64,000 nt of DNA from Narthecium ossifragum. Its lineage: Eukaryota > Streptophyta > Magnoliopsida > Dioscoreales > Nartheciaceae. The translations under genes were made by a program, and so were the position numbers. Each line of letters opens with the position of its first letter. The first letter of the stretch is position 1. Below, piece after piece: positions 12,770 to 24,030 of this stretch. Location of the stretch: the NCBI GenBank assembly GCA_963920575.1, contig OY986963.1:2394896-2458895 (forward strand). The letters run 5' to 3'. The notes beneath the pieces were generated by a model that was not told where the DNA came from, made no database searches, and saw only the letters and a program-made list of their open reading frames with translations.

Positions 12770-14520
12770 TCACAAAGTTATTTGCATTATGCAATAAATT
12801 GAAGCAAAAATGGGTCTTTAACGTCAAAACTGTACCGTCTCGGAACGAATCAGATGATGTGTCATACATCGTTGGAAAGCTCTGGAAGTCTAGTTTCCGA
12901 GAGTTTTTACGATTCGTGATTTAGAGTTTCGTAGAGAAAGAAATACTATTTTTAGTACGAGAGGTGCATGGGCAACCAGCTACGGAAGAAGAAGATCGAT
13001 CTGATCCCAGAAGGAGGTCGATCTATGTTTGTGCTCAGACGCTGACAGAGAGTTGACAGAGGACCAATTATAACAAAATCGATCTGATCCTTAAAAGATG
13101 GATCTGAACCTGGGCGATCTGGAAGTGACCCAGTCTACGGAGAAAGAAGATCGATCCTTTCCCAAAGAAGATCGATCTTAGTCGGGGCGACCCGAAACAC
13201 AGAAAATGAGGAAAAATACAGTTTCGTTGACTGGTAGGAAACTATTCAGAAAATATTCCCTGCAAGTCCAAATATTCTGAAATTTGAATACGTGATAGAA
13301 GGTTCGGAGATCTACAACTTTTCTGTTGGACATTTGGTGAGATTCTGGATGGTGTGATAGCAGATTGGGAGAATAGATGAAGTTAGACAAGCTGGAAAAC
13401 TATTCTGTCGAAGCTGAGAAGAATATTCTTCAAATATTCCATATAACTCAGAATATTACGAAATCTTTGGGATCTTGTAGAAAACTTCCAAATCTACAAC
13501 TTTCTTGTTGAGCACGTTTCCAAATTCCGGCTGGATTGGACCCAGTTGCGACCAGAATAGGGCTGCTAGGATTAATTCAGGAAGTCCGAGTTGCACCAGA
13601 AGTCCAACTCAACTAAAACCCTAATTTCGAGAGTTCCCCTATATATATGCTTATTTAATCCGAAATTTGACTGGTCCCAAGGGGTTTTTTCTACAGAGCT
13701 TTGGAGGGGAGAAAGACAAGGAAGAGGATGAAGAAATCTCCATCCATGGCTGAATAATCCGCGGGCATGGCGGACGGATGATCTAGCGAGGATTAGGGTT
13801 TCTTCTTCATCATGGTTCATAGTTTTAATCTTTATTGTTAAACTCTTTTCTATGTATTGAATCTTCAAAGATTTTTCAGATTATAGATTCCTATGTGGAT
13901 GATTAATATTATGAATCCAGTCATGCTTCTTTCATGATCTTATAATCCCATAGTTTTATCTATTGTCTACCTACTTTATCTCGTGAAATCTTTGCTATGC
14001 ATTGCCGATTGTGAGAGTTGGTATTGTGTATTCTTAGAGATATGGTTAGATAGAGTTAGGGCTTTGTCCCGATGAACTTTTGCGATACGTTGCCTGTAGT
14101 GACAGCCGGTATCGTATATTCTTAGGTTTTGTTAGGACGAAGTTAGAGTGATAAAAGGAAGAATCAGTCGTAGGAAGAGACATTTATATATTTTATTATG
14201 TTTGTAGTTCCATATCTTCCAGTTAATGTGATTGGGATGTGAATCCATTAATTGAGCCATTGAGAAGAGAAGAATCTAAATCCGAGTAAAGTGATTCCTG
14301 AAGTCTAGAGTCATCCAAATCTTGATTTCTTTCGTTAACTTTATCTTATGATTACATCTTCGATCTACTTTCTTAACTTTTACGCTCTTGATTGTTTTTG
14401 ATACATTGTTATTTGCGTTCTGGATCTTTCCTGCTTGTCTCTCTGTGGGTTCGACCTCTCTTATGATGTACTGCACCGCGACCGTTGTGTTGTGACACAT
14501 TTGAGCGATATCAATAGGGC
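12770..14520 (+). mobile_element. Probable LTR-retrotransposon LTR or leader remnant
   Basis: About 1.7 kb with no ORF. The last part resembles the 3' end of plant LTRs: CTCTGTGGGTTCGACCTCTC, then CGCGACCGTTGTGTTGTGACAC, then TTGAGCGATATCAATAGGG, which is close to, but not exactly, a tRNA-Met primer site. The middle repeats GATCGATCTGATCC-type words and has a leader-like AGGGTTTCTTCTTCATCATG at about 13795. No second LTR, gag or pol was found nearby, so it may be a solo LTR. The call rests on remembered sequence style; the ends are uncertain. Confidence 0.35.
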
Positions 14521-14599
14521 CTTATACCTCTATGAGACGGAAATGCACCCAGCCCTCCCCCCTCGCGGCCCCCCGGATCTAGTCGCTGTCACCTTCTTC

Positions 14600-15240
14600 C
14601 CCCTTCTTCCCCGGCTCACCGTCGCCGATCCAGGCTTCTCGTCGCCAATGCAGGCTTCCCCATCCCCGATCCAGGCTCCCTCGTCGGCGATCCGGTCCCT
14701 CCGTCGCCGATCCGGACGCCCCATCACCGATCCGGCTTCCCCGTCGACGATACAGGCTTCCTCGTCCCCGATCCGGTCACCCCCGTCGCCGATCCGGGCT
14801 CCCCGTCGCCGATCCAGCTTCCCCGTCGTTGATGCATGCTTCCCCGTCGCCGATGCATGCTTCCGCATCCCCGATCCAGGCTCCCACGTCGGCGATCCGG
14901 TCCACCCGTCACCGATCCGATCCACCCGTCGTTGATCTGATCTCCCCCGGCGCCAATATAGTCTCCCCATCGCCGATCGGGCTTCCCTGTCGCCGATCCA
15001 GTCTTCCTCGGCTCCCCATCGTCGATCCAGTCTCCATGTCACCGATTCTGGCTTCCTCGTCGCCGATCCAGTTTTCGTCGGCTCCCCATCGTCAATCCAG
15101 TCTCCCCGTCGCCAATCCAAGCTCCCCCTTCGCTGATCCAGGCTCTCCCCGCCGATCCGGGCTCCCCTATCGCTGATCCGGCTTCCGCGTCGCCGATTCA
15201 AGCTTCCCAAACCTGGCAGCCCCAATCTCGTCCTCAACCA
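14600..15240 (+). repeat. GC-rich minisatellite (CCGATCCxGGCTxCCCCGTCG)
   Basis: Some 25 or more degenerate units of about 18-24 bp, consensus CCCCGTCGCCGATCCAGGCT. Because most unit lengths are multiples of three, several frames stay open on both strands, giving artefact ORFs up to 295 codons on the minus strand (14530-15417). Confidence 0.85.
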
Positions 15241-15250
15241 CCTCTGCAGT

Positions 15251-15635
15251 CCCAAACCCTGACGCCTCCTTCTTTCTCGACGCTGCCACAACTCCTCCCC
15301 GACCTCAATGGCCTCCCTCCTACTACTCGGAACCCCCGAAACCCATCGACCTCCACACCTCCCTCTAAGCCGACACCCACACCTCCCTATTCCACCCCCT
15401 CCGATCCAAGCTTCCATGCCACCGATCTAGTCTCCCCATCTCCCAAACCCCGATGCCTCCTTCATTCTTGACGCTGCCATGACTCCTCCTCGACCTCCAC
15501 GGCCTCCCATCTACTACTCGGAACCCCCAAACCCATCGACCTCCACACCTCCCTCCATGCCGGCACCCACACCTCCCTATTCCACCCCCTCCAATCCAAG
15601 CTTCCATGCCGCCGATCCAGGCTGCCTCGGCACCA
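15251..15635 (+). repeat. Tandem duplication, period 191 bp
   Basis: Two copies start at 15251 and 15442 with CCCAAACCC(T/C)GA(C/T)GCCTCC and run through CTACTCGGAACCCCC and CACACCTCCCTATTCCACCC to AATCCAAGCTTCCATGCC. Copies differ at roughly 10% of positions. It continues the minisatellite block. Confidence 0.85.
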
Positions 15636-15679
15636 ATCCAGGCTCCCCCGTCGCCAATCCAGTCTTCCATAATTGTATA

Positions 15680-16420
15680 CATGCAAAGTAACTTGTACAA
15701 TTGCAAAAATAGTGAAAAGTAACTTCCACAAATGTAGCTTGTATACATGCAAAGTAATTTGTACAATTCCACAAATAGTGGAAAGTAACTTGTACATGGA
15801 AAGTAACTTGTAAAAATGTAGCTTGCACACATGTAAAATAACTTGTACAATTACCAAAAAAATGAAAAGTAACTTACCATGATTTCCATAATTATTACAA
15901 GTTATTTTCCAAAAAAATAGAAAGTAACTTGTACAGTTGCAAAAATAGTGGAAAGTAACTTCTACAAATGTAGCTTGTATACATGCAAAGTAACTTGTAC
16001 AATTACAAAAATAGTGGAAAGTAACTTGTACTAATGTAGCTGGTACACGTGAAAAGTAACTTGTACAATTGCAAAAAAGTGAAAAGTAACTTACCATAAT
16101 TTCCATAATTGTTACAAGTTATTTTCCGAAAAAATGAAAAGTAACTTCCAAAAATACCAAAATTGTGGCGGAAATTAACTACCAAACAATTAAAAAGTGA
16201 ATTTTCCCAAAAAAAAAACTGGAAAATAACTACAAAAAAAATTGAAAAGTAACTAAGAAAAAAAAAAACTGGAAAGTAACTTTCCACCACAATTTTGTTA
16301 TTTTTGACGTCGAAGAAGAGTTATTTTCCGCCACAATTTTGCTATTTTTGTTAGTTACTTTCCATGTTTTTTTTAGTTACTTTTCATATTTTTTTATAGT
16401 TACTTTTCACCTGAGGATAC
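15680..16420. repeat. AAAGTAACTT(GTACAAxT) satellite with an inverted right end
   Basis: More than ten copies of AAAGTAACTTGTACAATT-like units alternate with TAGCTTGTATACATGC and TTACCATAATTTCCATAATT segments. From about 16270 the polarity flips (TAGTTACTTTTCAT, TATTTTCCGCCACAATTTT against AAAATTGTGGCGGAAA at about 16162), so the right end is inverted relative to the left. That suggests the block, perhaps with the GC-rich part on its left, belongs to a terminal-inverted-repeat element. Confidence 0.7.
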
Positions 16421-16589
16421 AAACAGTCACTGGAAAGGAAAGAAATGCGGGGAATCTTGGAAGGCCATCTTAGTAATAAAAACAAGATATTAAGGCCTAA
16501 ATGCCTTAAGAAAAAAGTATTCAACCTTCTCGGCAAATATTTCATTGTCATAGACCTAAACGTCAATTAACTAATGAAACAAACGTGCC

Positions 16590-16930
16590 CTAAGTGAGAA
16601 CATATTATTCAAAGGTGAAAATTTTGCTTTGGCTTATGCTTGTGTTGATTATATGAACGGCATGCTAAAGTGCCTTCATCTCCTACTCCATATCAATATA
16701 TTTTGCCCTTCATGTGGTTCCTCATCCATCCATGTACTCCGCTCATGAAGGGGATGGAAAGAGAGGGTTGGAGAGGAAGCTTGATCAGATTTCTGAACCA
16801 AGGTCTAGAGACATGGATTAATGTAAAAGAGGTGCTTGAGCGTGAGATTGCCCGGATGGAGGAACTTCTAGACGATGCAAGGAATCACAAGGGATGGAGG
16901 TTCTAGATATTGCAAGGAATCACACTTCTT
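16590..16930 (+). pseudogene. Decayed duplicate of the last exons of the unidentified gene at 592-3552
   Basis: The segment matches exon 2934-3036, the following intron (CTTCATCTCCTACTCCAT, CCTTCATGTGGTTCCT), the exon around AGGAAGCTTGACCAGATTTCTGAA and the end of the last exon (ACCAAGG..., GTGAAAGAGGTGCT). The intron is retained, so it is a DNA copy, not a retrocopy. It is broken: 12 bp of the GGAAAGAGAAGCTTTAAGAG region are gone; the intron and the first half of the last exon are missing, so TTTCTGAA joins directly to CCAAGG; a small deletion after GACATGGATT creates a stop. The final 35-40 bp are also tandemly repeated in altered form. Not expected to make protein. Confidence 0.8.
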
Positions 16931-17277
16931 ATTCCATTTGTACTAAAACTTCTGTTGTGTTCAATTGAAATCTTCTGATGGAGAGCTATAATATGACTAT
17001 GAAAATGACTTGAAGGTTTGCTCTGTTTTTCATTAATCAGCGGCTTCAAGATCTCTCCTTTACAGTGATTTATATCTTCCTATTTCCAAGAAAATCTACA
17101 CCGCTTCTTTGATTTGTTTAATTTATACGTGAACTTCAACTTTGGCGTAATGCATGCGAGGAGAATATGAAAGATGGCTTTCTCATGTGTCTTGCTGCCA
17201 AAGCATTTTTTTGGGATATTTTTTTTAAAAAAAATTTAACCTATATATGTGTTTTTTTTTTATTAACTGAGTCTTTT

Positions 17278-19008
17278 TTTTTGTTTGATTAGTTCAGCTC
17301 GAAAGCTAGTAGTACAACTTACATCACACTATCTAAAACACCTAGCCCATCAACCTCCAACCAGGCAAAACAACTATCATACCGTCTACACCATCAGCTC
17401 TCGCATTACATTCCCGAGGGATAAACACAAAAGTAACAGAAGTAAAATAAAACATCTGGAACCAAATCTCACGAAGAAAGGCAACCGATTCAATATCCCA
17501 AGACCGGCGTCCCCTCAGGATGTCAACCGCGTGCAGTGAATCGGATTCGATAATCAACTGACCACGATCAACTGGAGCAACCACTAGAATAGCAAATTGA
17601 ATAGCTTGAAGTTCCGCCTGTAAGACTGAACTCGCCTTCACCGTTTTGCCATAAGCCCATTTAGGAGAGCCGTCGTGTAGGAGACCGACCATGCCGACAG
17701 CCGCATTACCCTCACAGTAAGAAGCATCTACCTGAACGGTCAAGACACTTTCACTCTGTAGTCGTTGTCTTTCTCCACCCGGCTTGAGCTTTATCAAAAA
17801 CTCAGCTACCTGTCTGCCTACCCGCCTTGCAAGAGCAGTCGCCGCTATCCCCTTCTTTTGAAATATGACATCATTCCGATCCTGCCAAATCCACCATAAA
17901 GCATATCCAATCAGCGCCTTCAGCTCCCACTTTCCTTGTGTAGATCCTGCCGATGTCAACGCACCAAAAATCTCATCAACCGACAGTTCTCTTCCAAGAA
18001 CCCACTCCGGTAACAAAACCAGCTGCAACACATCTTGCGCGTAGGGACATTCAAAGATAGCATGATTGAATGTCTCAATCGCACCACACCTTGAGCAACC
18101 ACGCTCATAAAAATTGCAATAACGCCATAACAAGTCACGCACCGGCAACTTACCATGACATAGTCGCCATATAAAGTGCTTAACACGTGGTCCAACTGGA
18201 AGATGCCAAATATTGCTCCACGACACATCCTCCATGCTCTCCTTCAGAAGACCCCCAAACTTCATTAAGAACAAATAAATAGATTTAGAAGTGATCACGC
18301 CGGGAGCCCCGTAAGCCCACCGACAGCTGTCCATACCTTGTCGCATCTCGACTTGTCTAATCTGCTCCGTAAGTAATGGATGAAAGCAAGAGGTCAAACG
18401 GCCCTCATTCCAGACACCATCATGCAGAAAATGGCTCAGCCTTTCCTTATCCCAATCCACCTCCATATTAAAATACGAAGGCCTGCGATCCAAAGGGTCT
18501 TCAAGAATCCAACAGTCACTTAAAACACTAAGTCGACTATCTTCCCCTGGTGAACAAACTAACCCTTTACGCAAATGATCCGCCGCTCGACAGAGATCTC
18601 TCCAATGGACCGACGAGGCAGGGAGGCCTCTAATCGAAGGCAACACCTCCCTCCATGCATATTTGGCGCGGGCCAAACAAGTCCAGACATTAGACTTATC
18701 CTCAAGAAAACATGACATTCTTCTAGCCTTCAAAGCCGATTGCCAAACCCGAAGGTTCCGTAGCCCCAAGCCTCCAACTTCTTTAGGCAAGCAAACCTTG
18801 TTCCAAGCAACAACAGTCATCCCTGATCGCCTTCCTTGCCATAGAAAATCACGGCAAATCTTCTCTATACGCCGCAAAATCCCCACCGGAATCTCAGTGG
18901 TAGCCATGACAAAAGCTGGAATCGCTTGGAGTACCGATTGCACCAACACAACCCTCCCTAGTTGAGAAATATACTTGCCCTGCCATGATAGCACCCGGTT
19001 GAGAAATA
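17278..19008 (-). mobile_element. 5'-truncated L1-type LINE with RNase H domain
   Basis: The minus strand encodes the C-terminal half of a plant L1-like ORF2: the thumb-type segment ending reverse transcriptase (GRVVLVQSVLQAIPAF, RRIEKICRDFLWQG), the zinc-binding RT module with C-x2-C...H...C (CSRCGAIETFNHAIFEC), and an RNase H type I domain (VQVDASYC, QAELQAIQFAI, IIESDSLHAV, FIPRECNARAD). EN and the RT active-site region are absent. On the minus strand a poly(A) of about ten bases ends the element at 17273-17282. AAAAGACTCAG(C/T)TAATA occurs on both sides (19009-19025 and 17261-17277), which fits a target site duplication of up to 17 bp. The stop codon is at about 17342. Confidence 0.85.
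17342..19008 (-). pseudogene. LINE ORF2 C-terminal fragment (RT zinc finger + RNase H)
   Basis: The open frame runs to 19153, but only the part from about 19008 down (from LNRVLSWQGKYISQLGR on) looks like ORF2; the first 48 or so residues come from flanking DNA. About 555 residues of ORF2 remain of the 1200-1300 expected. RNase H catalytic acidic residues are visible: D in VQVDAS, E in QAELQ, D in IESDS, D in NARAD. There are no internal stops, so the insertion is young or selectively neutral for little time. It cannot transpose by itself because EN and RT are missing. Confidence 0.8.
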
Positions 19009-19154
19009 TATTAGCTGAGTCTTTTACCGCGCCGTTGGGATGCCCTCCGAGGAGGCTACTCATCTTAATATTATTTTTATCCAAACATGAATAATTTATG
19101 AGAAATAAAGATTCGTGCACATGAACATGTGGCATATGTAATGCGCATGTCACC

Positions 19155-19450
19155 TATTGGTAGCCAAGTAGCGATTTTTTCATCTATCCTATCGGTAGCC
19201 CACTACCGATAGGATAGATGAATGTATCGGTAGTGAGATACCGATACATTCAATCGGTAGCCAATTATTCCACCTATCGGTAGACAAGTACCGATATCTT
19301 CATCTATTCTATCGGTAGTGGGCTACCGATAGGATAGATGAAGAATCGGTACTTGACTACCGATTGAATGTATCGGTAGCCCACTATCGATAGCTTCATC
19401 TATTCCATCGGTAGTGAATAGATGAAAGAGTCGGTACTTTGACTACCGAT
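19155..19450. mobile_element. ATCGGTAG-family palindromic cluster, locus B
   Basis: About 300 bp with at least twelve copies of ATCGGTAG or its complement CTACCGAT, arranged as nested palindromes such as TATCGGTAGTGGGCTACCGATA near 19310, spaced by AGGATAGATGAA words. It abuts the 5' side of the LINE flank. It encodes nothing. Confidence 0.7.
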
Positions 19451-19459
19451 CATGACAAG

Positions 19460-20330
19460 CATTATTTTATGAGTATGATTAATTTCGGAGTTTTCATGGA
19501 GCTGGTTGATATTGATGCATCGATGGTTTTTATGAGTATGATTATTTTATGAGTATGATTTTATGCCGATGTTACGCGGGTCGACATGATTTAATAAAGC
19601 AATGGCTTTGATTGGAGTACATGCCATGTATATGTATCTCAATAGGTGACATTCAGGGGCTACGCCACCTTCCCTCTCTCCCTCGCATACTCTCTCTCTT
19701 TTTAACTCTCTCTCGTTCATTCTACCTATCTCTCTCCTCTCATGCGTGGACACAAGACATTTCTCTTTCAGTAGTATTTCGTTTAGGACAAGTACACGCG
19801 AGTGGGGCCGGGGCGCCCATCCCTGCCACGTCAGTCGCCAGCATCACTGTCTGGATTGCTTTGTTTTCTCCGTTCAAGAAACCCACAACTAAAAGCAACG
19901 CCCAAGAAACTAATAAGAGACCAAACCCAAAAGATAGATCTAATCTAAACGAGAGAAGCATCGACGAGCTGATCCATTCGTCGTCGTCCTCCCAAGGTGA
20001 AGGAAGGTCTCTCATCTCCTCATCCGTCCTCATTTTTTAGATTTCAACCGGCCCTCTGTAGAGATGATGCGATTCCTTCCCTTTTGGCTACTGCTCGCAT
20101 GTTTCTTTCCAAGATTCTATCTATTTTTTCTTCCTCCGAGTCATTTGTAATCCAAGATTCTATCTGTTTTGCATGATTTATGAGCATGATACGTGCCATA
20201 TATGCCGATATTGTGGCGACCGGCATGGGCACGGCAATCACTGGTTGATAGCTAATTCCTCTGCAAGCTTTATGATGTAACTTTATTGGATGTTTTTAGC
20301 AACTTGAAGGAGAAGAAGATCACAAGGAAA
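19460..20330 (+). promoter_or_regulatory. Upstream region and likely 5' UTR of the pyruvate carrier gene
   Basis: 19660-19740 is CT-rich (CTCTCTCTC runs). 19950-20050 is GC-richer and could be the first leader exon. TGTTTTTAG|CAACTTG at 20291-20300 looks like an acceptor for a 5'-UTR intron 31 bp before the ATG. No TATA box was fixed with confidence. The ORFs here (19612-20040 + and 19740-20033 -) show no family motif and are left out. Confidence 0.35.
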
Positions 20331-22759
20331 ATGGCACAATCAAAGATTCAGGCCTTATGGAACCACCCTGCTGGCCCTAAGACTAGTATTTTCCCTTCTC
20401 TTCTTTCTTATCTATACTGATTTTCTTCTCATAGCTTTATAGTCCATTTGGCATTTCCTTTTAACGCTCACCAAAATCTCAATGTTCTAAGTCATACTTT
20501 CCTGGTTGAGATTATAAATTTTGTTAGTATGCATCATTTGAAGAAGATATACTCCTGGATGCGATGTGCTTGTTCCCCAGCATTCGAGATTGGAATTATT
20601 TACATGTTTACCTATCCATGTACTTATTTGGTTCAAATATCTAAACGCTCTTGGGCATGGATACTCAAGAATGGAAAGTAAAAAATGTGTACACCTTCAC
20701 TTATGAGAGTAAAGATATCTGAGTATTATGACTGCTTGTCCTTTGATTTCTTATCTCAATCTGTTGACTTTTAGCTTAGTTTTGGTATCATTGTATCTCG
20801 CTAGCAGAAGAAATATGATTGACAAATAAGTGTTCTTCCCGAGCTGAATTCCTCATGATATTTGCACGATATTGTTCGCAAAATGGCTGATTTTGAGACT
20901 TGTTTAATGAGCTGCAAGAATGATTGAGATTTTGTACCATCCACTTAAAACACTTCCTTACATAAAGATTTTGAAACGTTCATCAAATTCCTTTGAAGGT
21001 CATATGAATGTTTTTATCACCTTTTTATCATGTAATCTAAACTGCTTGTCCATATTCTTTATTACAGTTCATTTTTGGGCACCAACTTTCAAATGGGTTA
21101 TCAGTCTTGCTAATGTTGCTGACTTCTCCAAGCCACCTGAAAGCATTTCGTATCCTCAACAAGCTGGTATATATGCAGCAATTGATATCTTAGATCAATG
21201 TGTTCTATGTATGTTCTACTAAACTATCCATCTTTATGTGTGTGCCCCATCTTTGTTTGATTGCTATGCAGTGGTCGCTTGCACCGGAGTAATTTGGTCC
21301 CGCTATAGCTTGGTGATTATACCGGCAAGTATATTTCCAAGTTTTTACATGATCTGGCTCTAAATATAAGACTGTTGTTTCCATGATATCAATTGATATC
21401 TCAGATGCAATGGCGGATGCCGTTGCTCGTTTTTGTCGCCGGACAGGTAGCGAGTTTGCCTGGTCCAGCCGTTCGGGGTTTGAGTTGTTAGATAGCTTAG
21501 TTTAGGAGTTTTGTATGATACTTAAGCCTTTGGGCTCATCTCATAAAATTTTTAAAAAAAAATTGATATTTCAGATCACAATGTGATAATAGCCAGTATA
21601 AATGCAGATAAAATATGTTCATATTGTATTATAATTTTTAAACAAGCAATACATCAAGTTCAATATGTGTAGATGTGTTATACACTCATTAACCCTACAT
21701 TTTAGAAACAAAGCCACTCGATACCTTTTCATTTATGGAAAGCTCTAATACACCATTGCCTCTAATTTTTTTCTTCTGGGATGCTATTTGAATTGCAGAG
21801 GAACTTGAACCTCTTCAGTGTAAATCTTGCAATGGGTGCGACAGGCTTCTATCAACTTTCACGCAAAATCCGGTATGCTAAAAGTTGTGGTTTCATCAGC
21901 TAATTTCTTTGTGCGATTGGCATGAGCATTTACACTTTTTTTGAAGAAGAACAAGAAGAAGAAGAAGAATTCAGCCCAAAAAGGCTACTTACAGGACACC
22001 ATCAAGGACCCCAAGACCACAAGCTGGGGTCCAGCTAAAACTCTTCTCACCAAGCCTACACCATCTTGCTATCCTATCAGCCTTAACATTTGCTGCTCTA
22101 GAAATAGCCAAAAACATAACAGAGGAAAATCTCAAAACAATCGACCAAATGCTTCTCACAATCTACTCCACTCCCTGTGGCCACACCCGCCAACCATTAA
22201 TGATCTCAATAGCCTGGCTAGAATCAGACTCAATTATTACAGTATGCTCTCCCTTATTCCAGGCCTCTTCCAAAGCATGTAAAACCTGAACAGAACAACT
22301 TAGGATTTCCCATTATATTTAAGGAATAATCTATGCGTTAAGGCAACTTGTGTCATTTAAATGCAACTTTTGAATGAACATTACCCCATTTTTAGTTCAG
22401 TATTCAAGTTAAAGTCTTCAACGAATTTTTTTTTTCTTCAGCTTATAGGAACACAAAACTCCGAGGAATAAATCCTGTGTCCGAGGAATTAGATTTCTTT
22501 TGCAATAGAAAATCAAATATATCCAATCTTTATATTGCTCTATATTTATGAATATATATTGATGAGTTTACCGATGCCCTGTTGAGTACTTTGAACAGCA
22601 AACAACTTTTTTCACTGTTGTGGAATAGAAGAATTTACAGCTATAATCTTCGCAAAATATCCACACAAATATGGAAGCTTATGACTGCTCTTTTATCTGA
22701 TTGTTAATTTCAGGCAAGACTACTTTTCCGAGGAAAACAAGATGCCTGCTAAAGAATGA
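20331..22759 (+). CDS. MPC4: Mitochondrial pyruvate carrier, MPC2-type (plant MPC4-like)
   Basis: Five exons give a complete 108-residue protein: 20331-20385, 21068-21166, 21272-21324, 21799-21872, 22714-22759 (TGA). MPC proteins sit in the inner mitochondrial membrane as a heterodimer (MPC1-type plus MPC2-type) and import cytosolic pyruvate for the TCA cycle. Family signatures are plain: N-terminal LWNHPAGPKT, then IHFWAPTFKW, SYPQQ, GVIWSRYS, NLNLFSVNLAMGATGFYQLSRK and an acidic tail. The NHPAGPKT/HFWAP/ISYPQQ pattern and the length point to the MPC2/MPC4 branch, not MPC1. Three hydrophobic segments are expected. Exon phases close exactly (327 nt). Intron 3 uses a GC donor (ACCG|GCAAGTAT), since no GT donor keeps the frame. 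Intron 4 carries an antisense LINE relic. The gene symbol is by family resemblance from memory. Confidence 0.92.
21325..21798 (+). other. GC-AG intron 3 of the pyruvate carrier gene
   Basis: The donor is CCG|GCAAGTATAT and the acceptor AATTGCAG|AGG. GCAAGT is the strong consensus that rare GC-AG introns show. Using the GT four bases downstream would shift the frame and lose the conserved NLNLFSV segment. Confidence 0.75.
21945..22305 (-). mobile_element. LINE relic (RNase H end) inside intron 4 of the pyruvate carrier gene
   Basis: On the minus strand the DNA reads VLHALEEAWNKGEHTVIIES and DSSQAIEIING, then after a stop and drift IVRSIWS..., then FLAISRAANVKADRIARWCR, the usual end of plant LINE RNase H domains. 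One clear stop breaks it. The shared ARWCR ending links it to the LINE at 31130-32159 more than to the one at 17278. It lies antisense to the host gene and wholly in intron 4, which it lengthens. A T-run at 21934-21942 could be the reverse of a poly(A) tail. Confidence 0.75.
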
Positions 22760-24030
22760 CCCGCAGAATGTTTTAGGCTTCACATTGAAGGATGGATGTG
22801 CTGTTGTCCGCATTTGATTTCGTTGTAAACTTGAAATATATATTTCTATGGCTCGAAATTGCCTCGCTCTGTAATGTTTTAGGCTTCACATCAATAAGAA
22901 ATGTGTCCGGTTTTTATTCCGAACCGAAACCGATACCGATATCGAAACTTTGAACCTTGGTTTGGAGCCATTTTGTTCTCTCTTTTATTGAAACAGTAGC
23001 TTAATGTCCTGTACCTTGTTTGATACTTAAAACCCACCACACATGATGAGCGCCACTAGATGATCTTGCCATTGGATTAAACTCATAGATTAGGCTCAGT
23101 AGGGTTATGATTACATCCATGGATTCCCAGTTCCTGGAATTAAGTTTAACTTTGGAGACATGCTGGTCCTCTGGGAAACAACAGGGTCGACTCGTTGATG
23201 TCTCCGCATGTGCTTTCATGGGACCGCATAAATCGAAAGAACCGCACATCAGCACTATTATTCCCATCTTTTCTTTATGCTGTTGTTGTCCTCCATACTT
23301 TTAAGAATAGCTTTTAAAAAGCAATTCTAAACCCCGCTGCATAAGTTTGTCACATTAGGCACCCCTATTATACATCTATTCTTCATAACTTTTTATATAA
23401 ATTTTACTAGAAATTAAGTTTCAGAGGAAATTATAAAATCCTAAAAATTCTAGAGAAAAACATGCAATATTGAAACCTTTTCAAGCAGAAATATTTAATC
23501 AACCCCTTTCAAAAAACTCCAATAGAAGCAAGCACATCTTTACTGTCTTCTTAAAGATTATAAGCATATCTAGAGTTTCATAAAAAAAGAAAAGGACATA
23601 TAGTTATAATATAACAAAGGTTACAAGGATACACGTGTACTTGATGAGGCCACTGTTATCGGAACCGCCGTCCTAGGCTATACAGCCTACAAAGACTAAC
23701 CATACTATACTTGTATGTTAATGAAGGAATCTGACCCTTATTAATAGAGAACAAAAGCATCCATCATCATCACAAGTTCCTATAAGCATACGTGTTAGCA
23801 TTATTAGAAAACAAAAAGGGCCTGGATTCCAAGGCCCACTGAAGAACCCACGAAAATCACGTCCAAAGCCGTGCTCCATCCTCTCCAACCACGCATCCTA
23901 GACCAGCCCGGTAGTATTAAACTAAATGACTGATAACTTAATAGCCCCCCTTCCTCAAGTGTAAAGCTAAAGCAATAGCATGAAGACCTCTGACTACTCT
24001 TGAATCGATTCTATTATATTACTGTTGCGT
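22760..24030. other. 3' flank of the pyruvate carrier gene and spacer
   Basis: 22760-22960 is likely 3' UTR. The rest is AT-rich unique-looking DNA with no gene seen. ORFs at 23001-23304 on both strands overlap each other and show no motif. Confidence 0.4.

Noticed and set aside
14530..15417. 295-codon minus-strand ORF and several overlapping ORFs
   Set aside because: All are readings of the CCGATCC minisatellite, whose unit lengths keep many frames open; repetitive Arg/Gly/Trp-rich product, no start or splice context.
19612..20040. 142-codon plus ORF and 97-codon minus ORF upstream of the pyruvate carrier
   Set aside because: No motif; the region is better read as promoter and leader of the carrier gene.
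23001..23304. Opposing 88- and 65-codon ORFs
   Set aside because: Mutually overlapping, no splice or family support.
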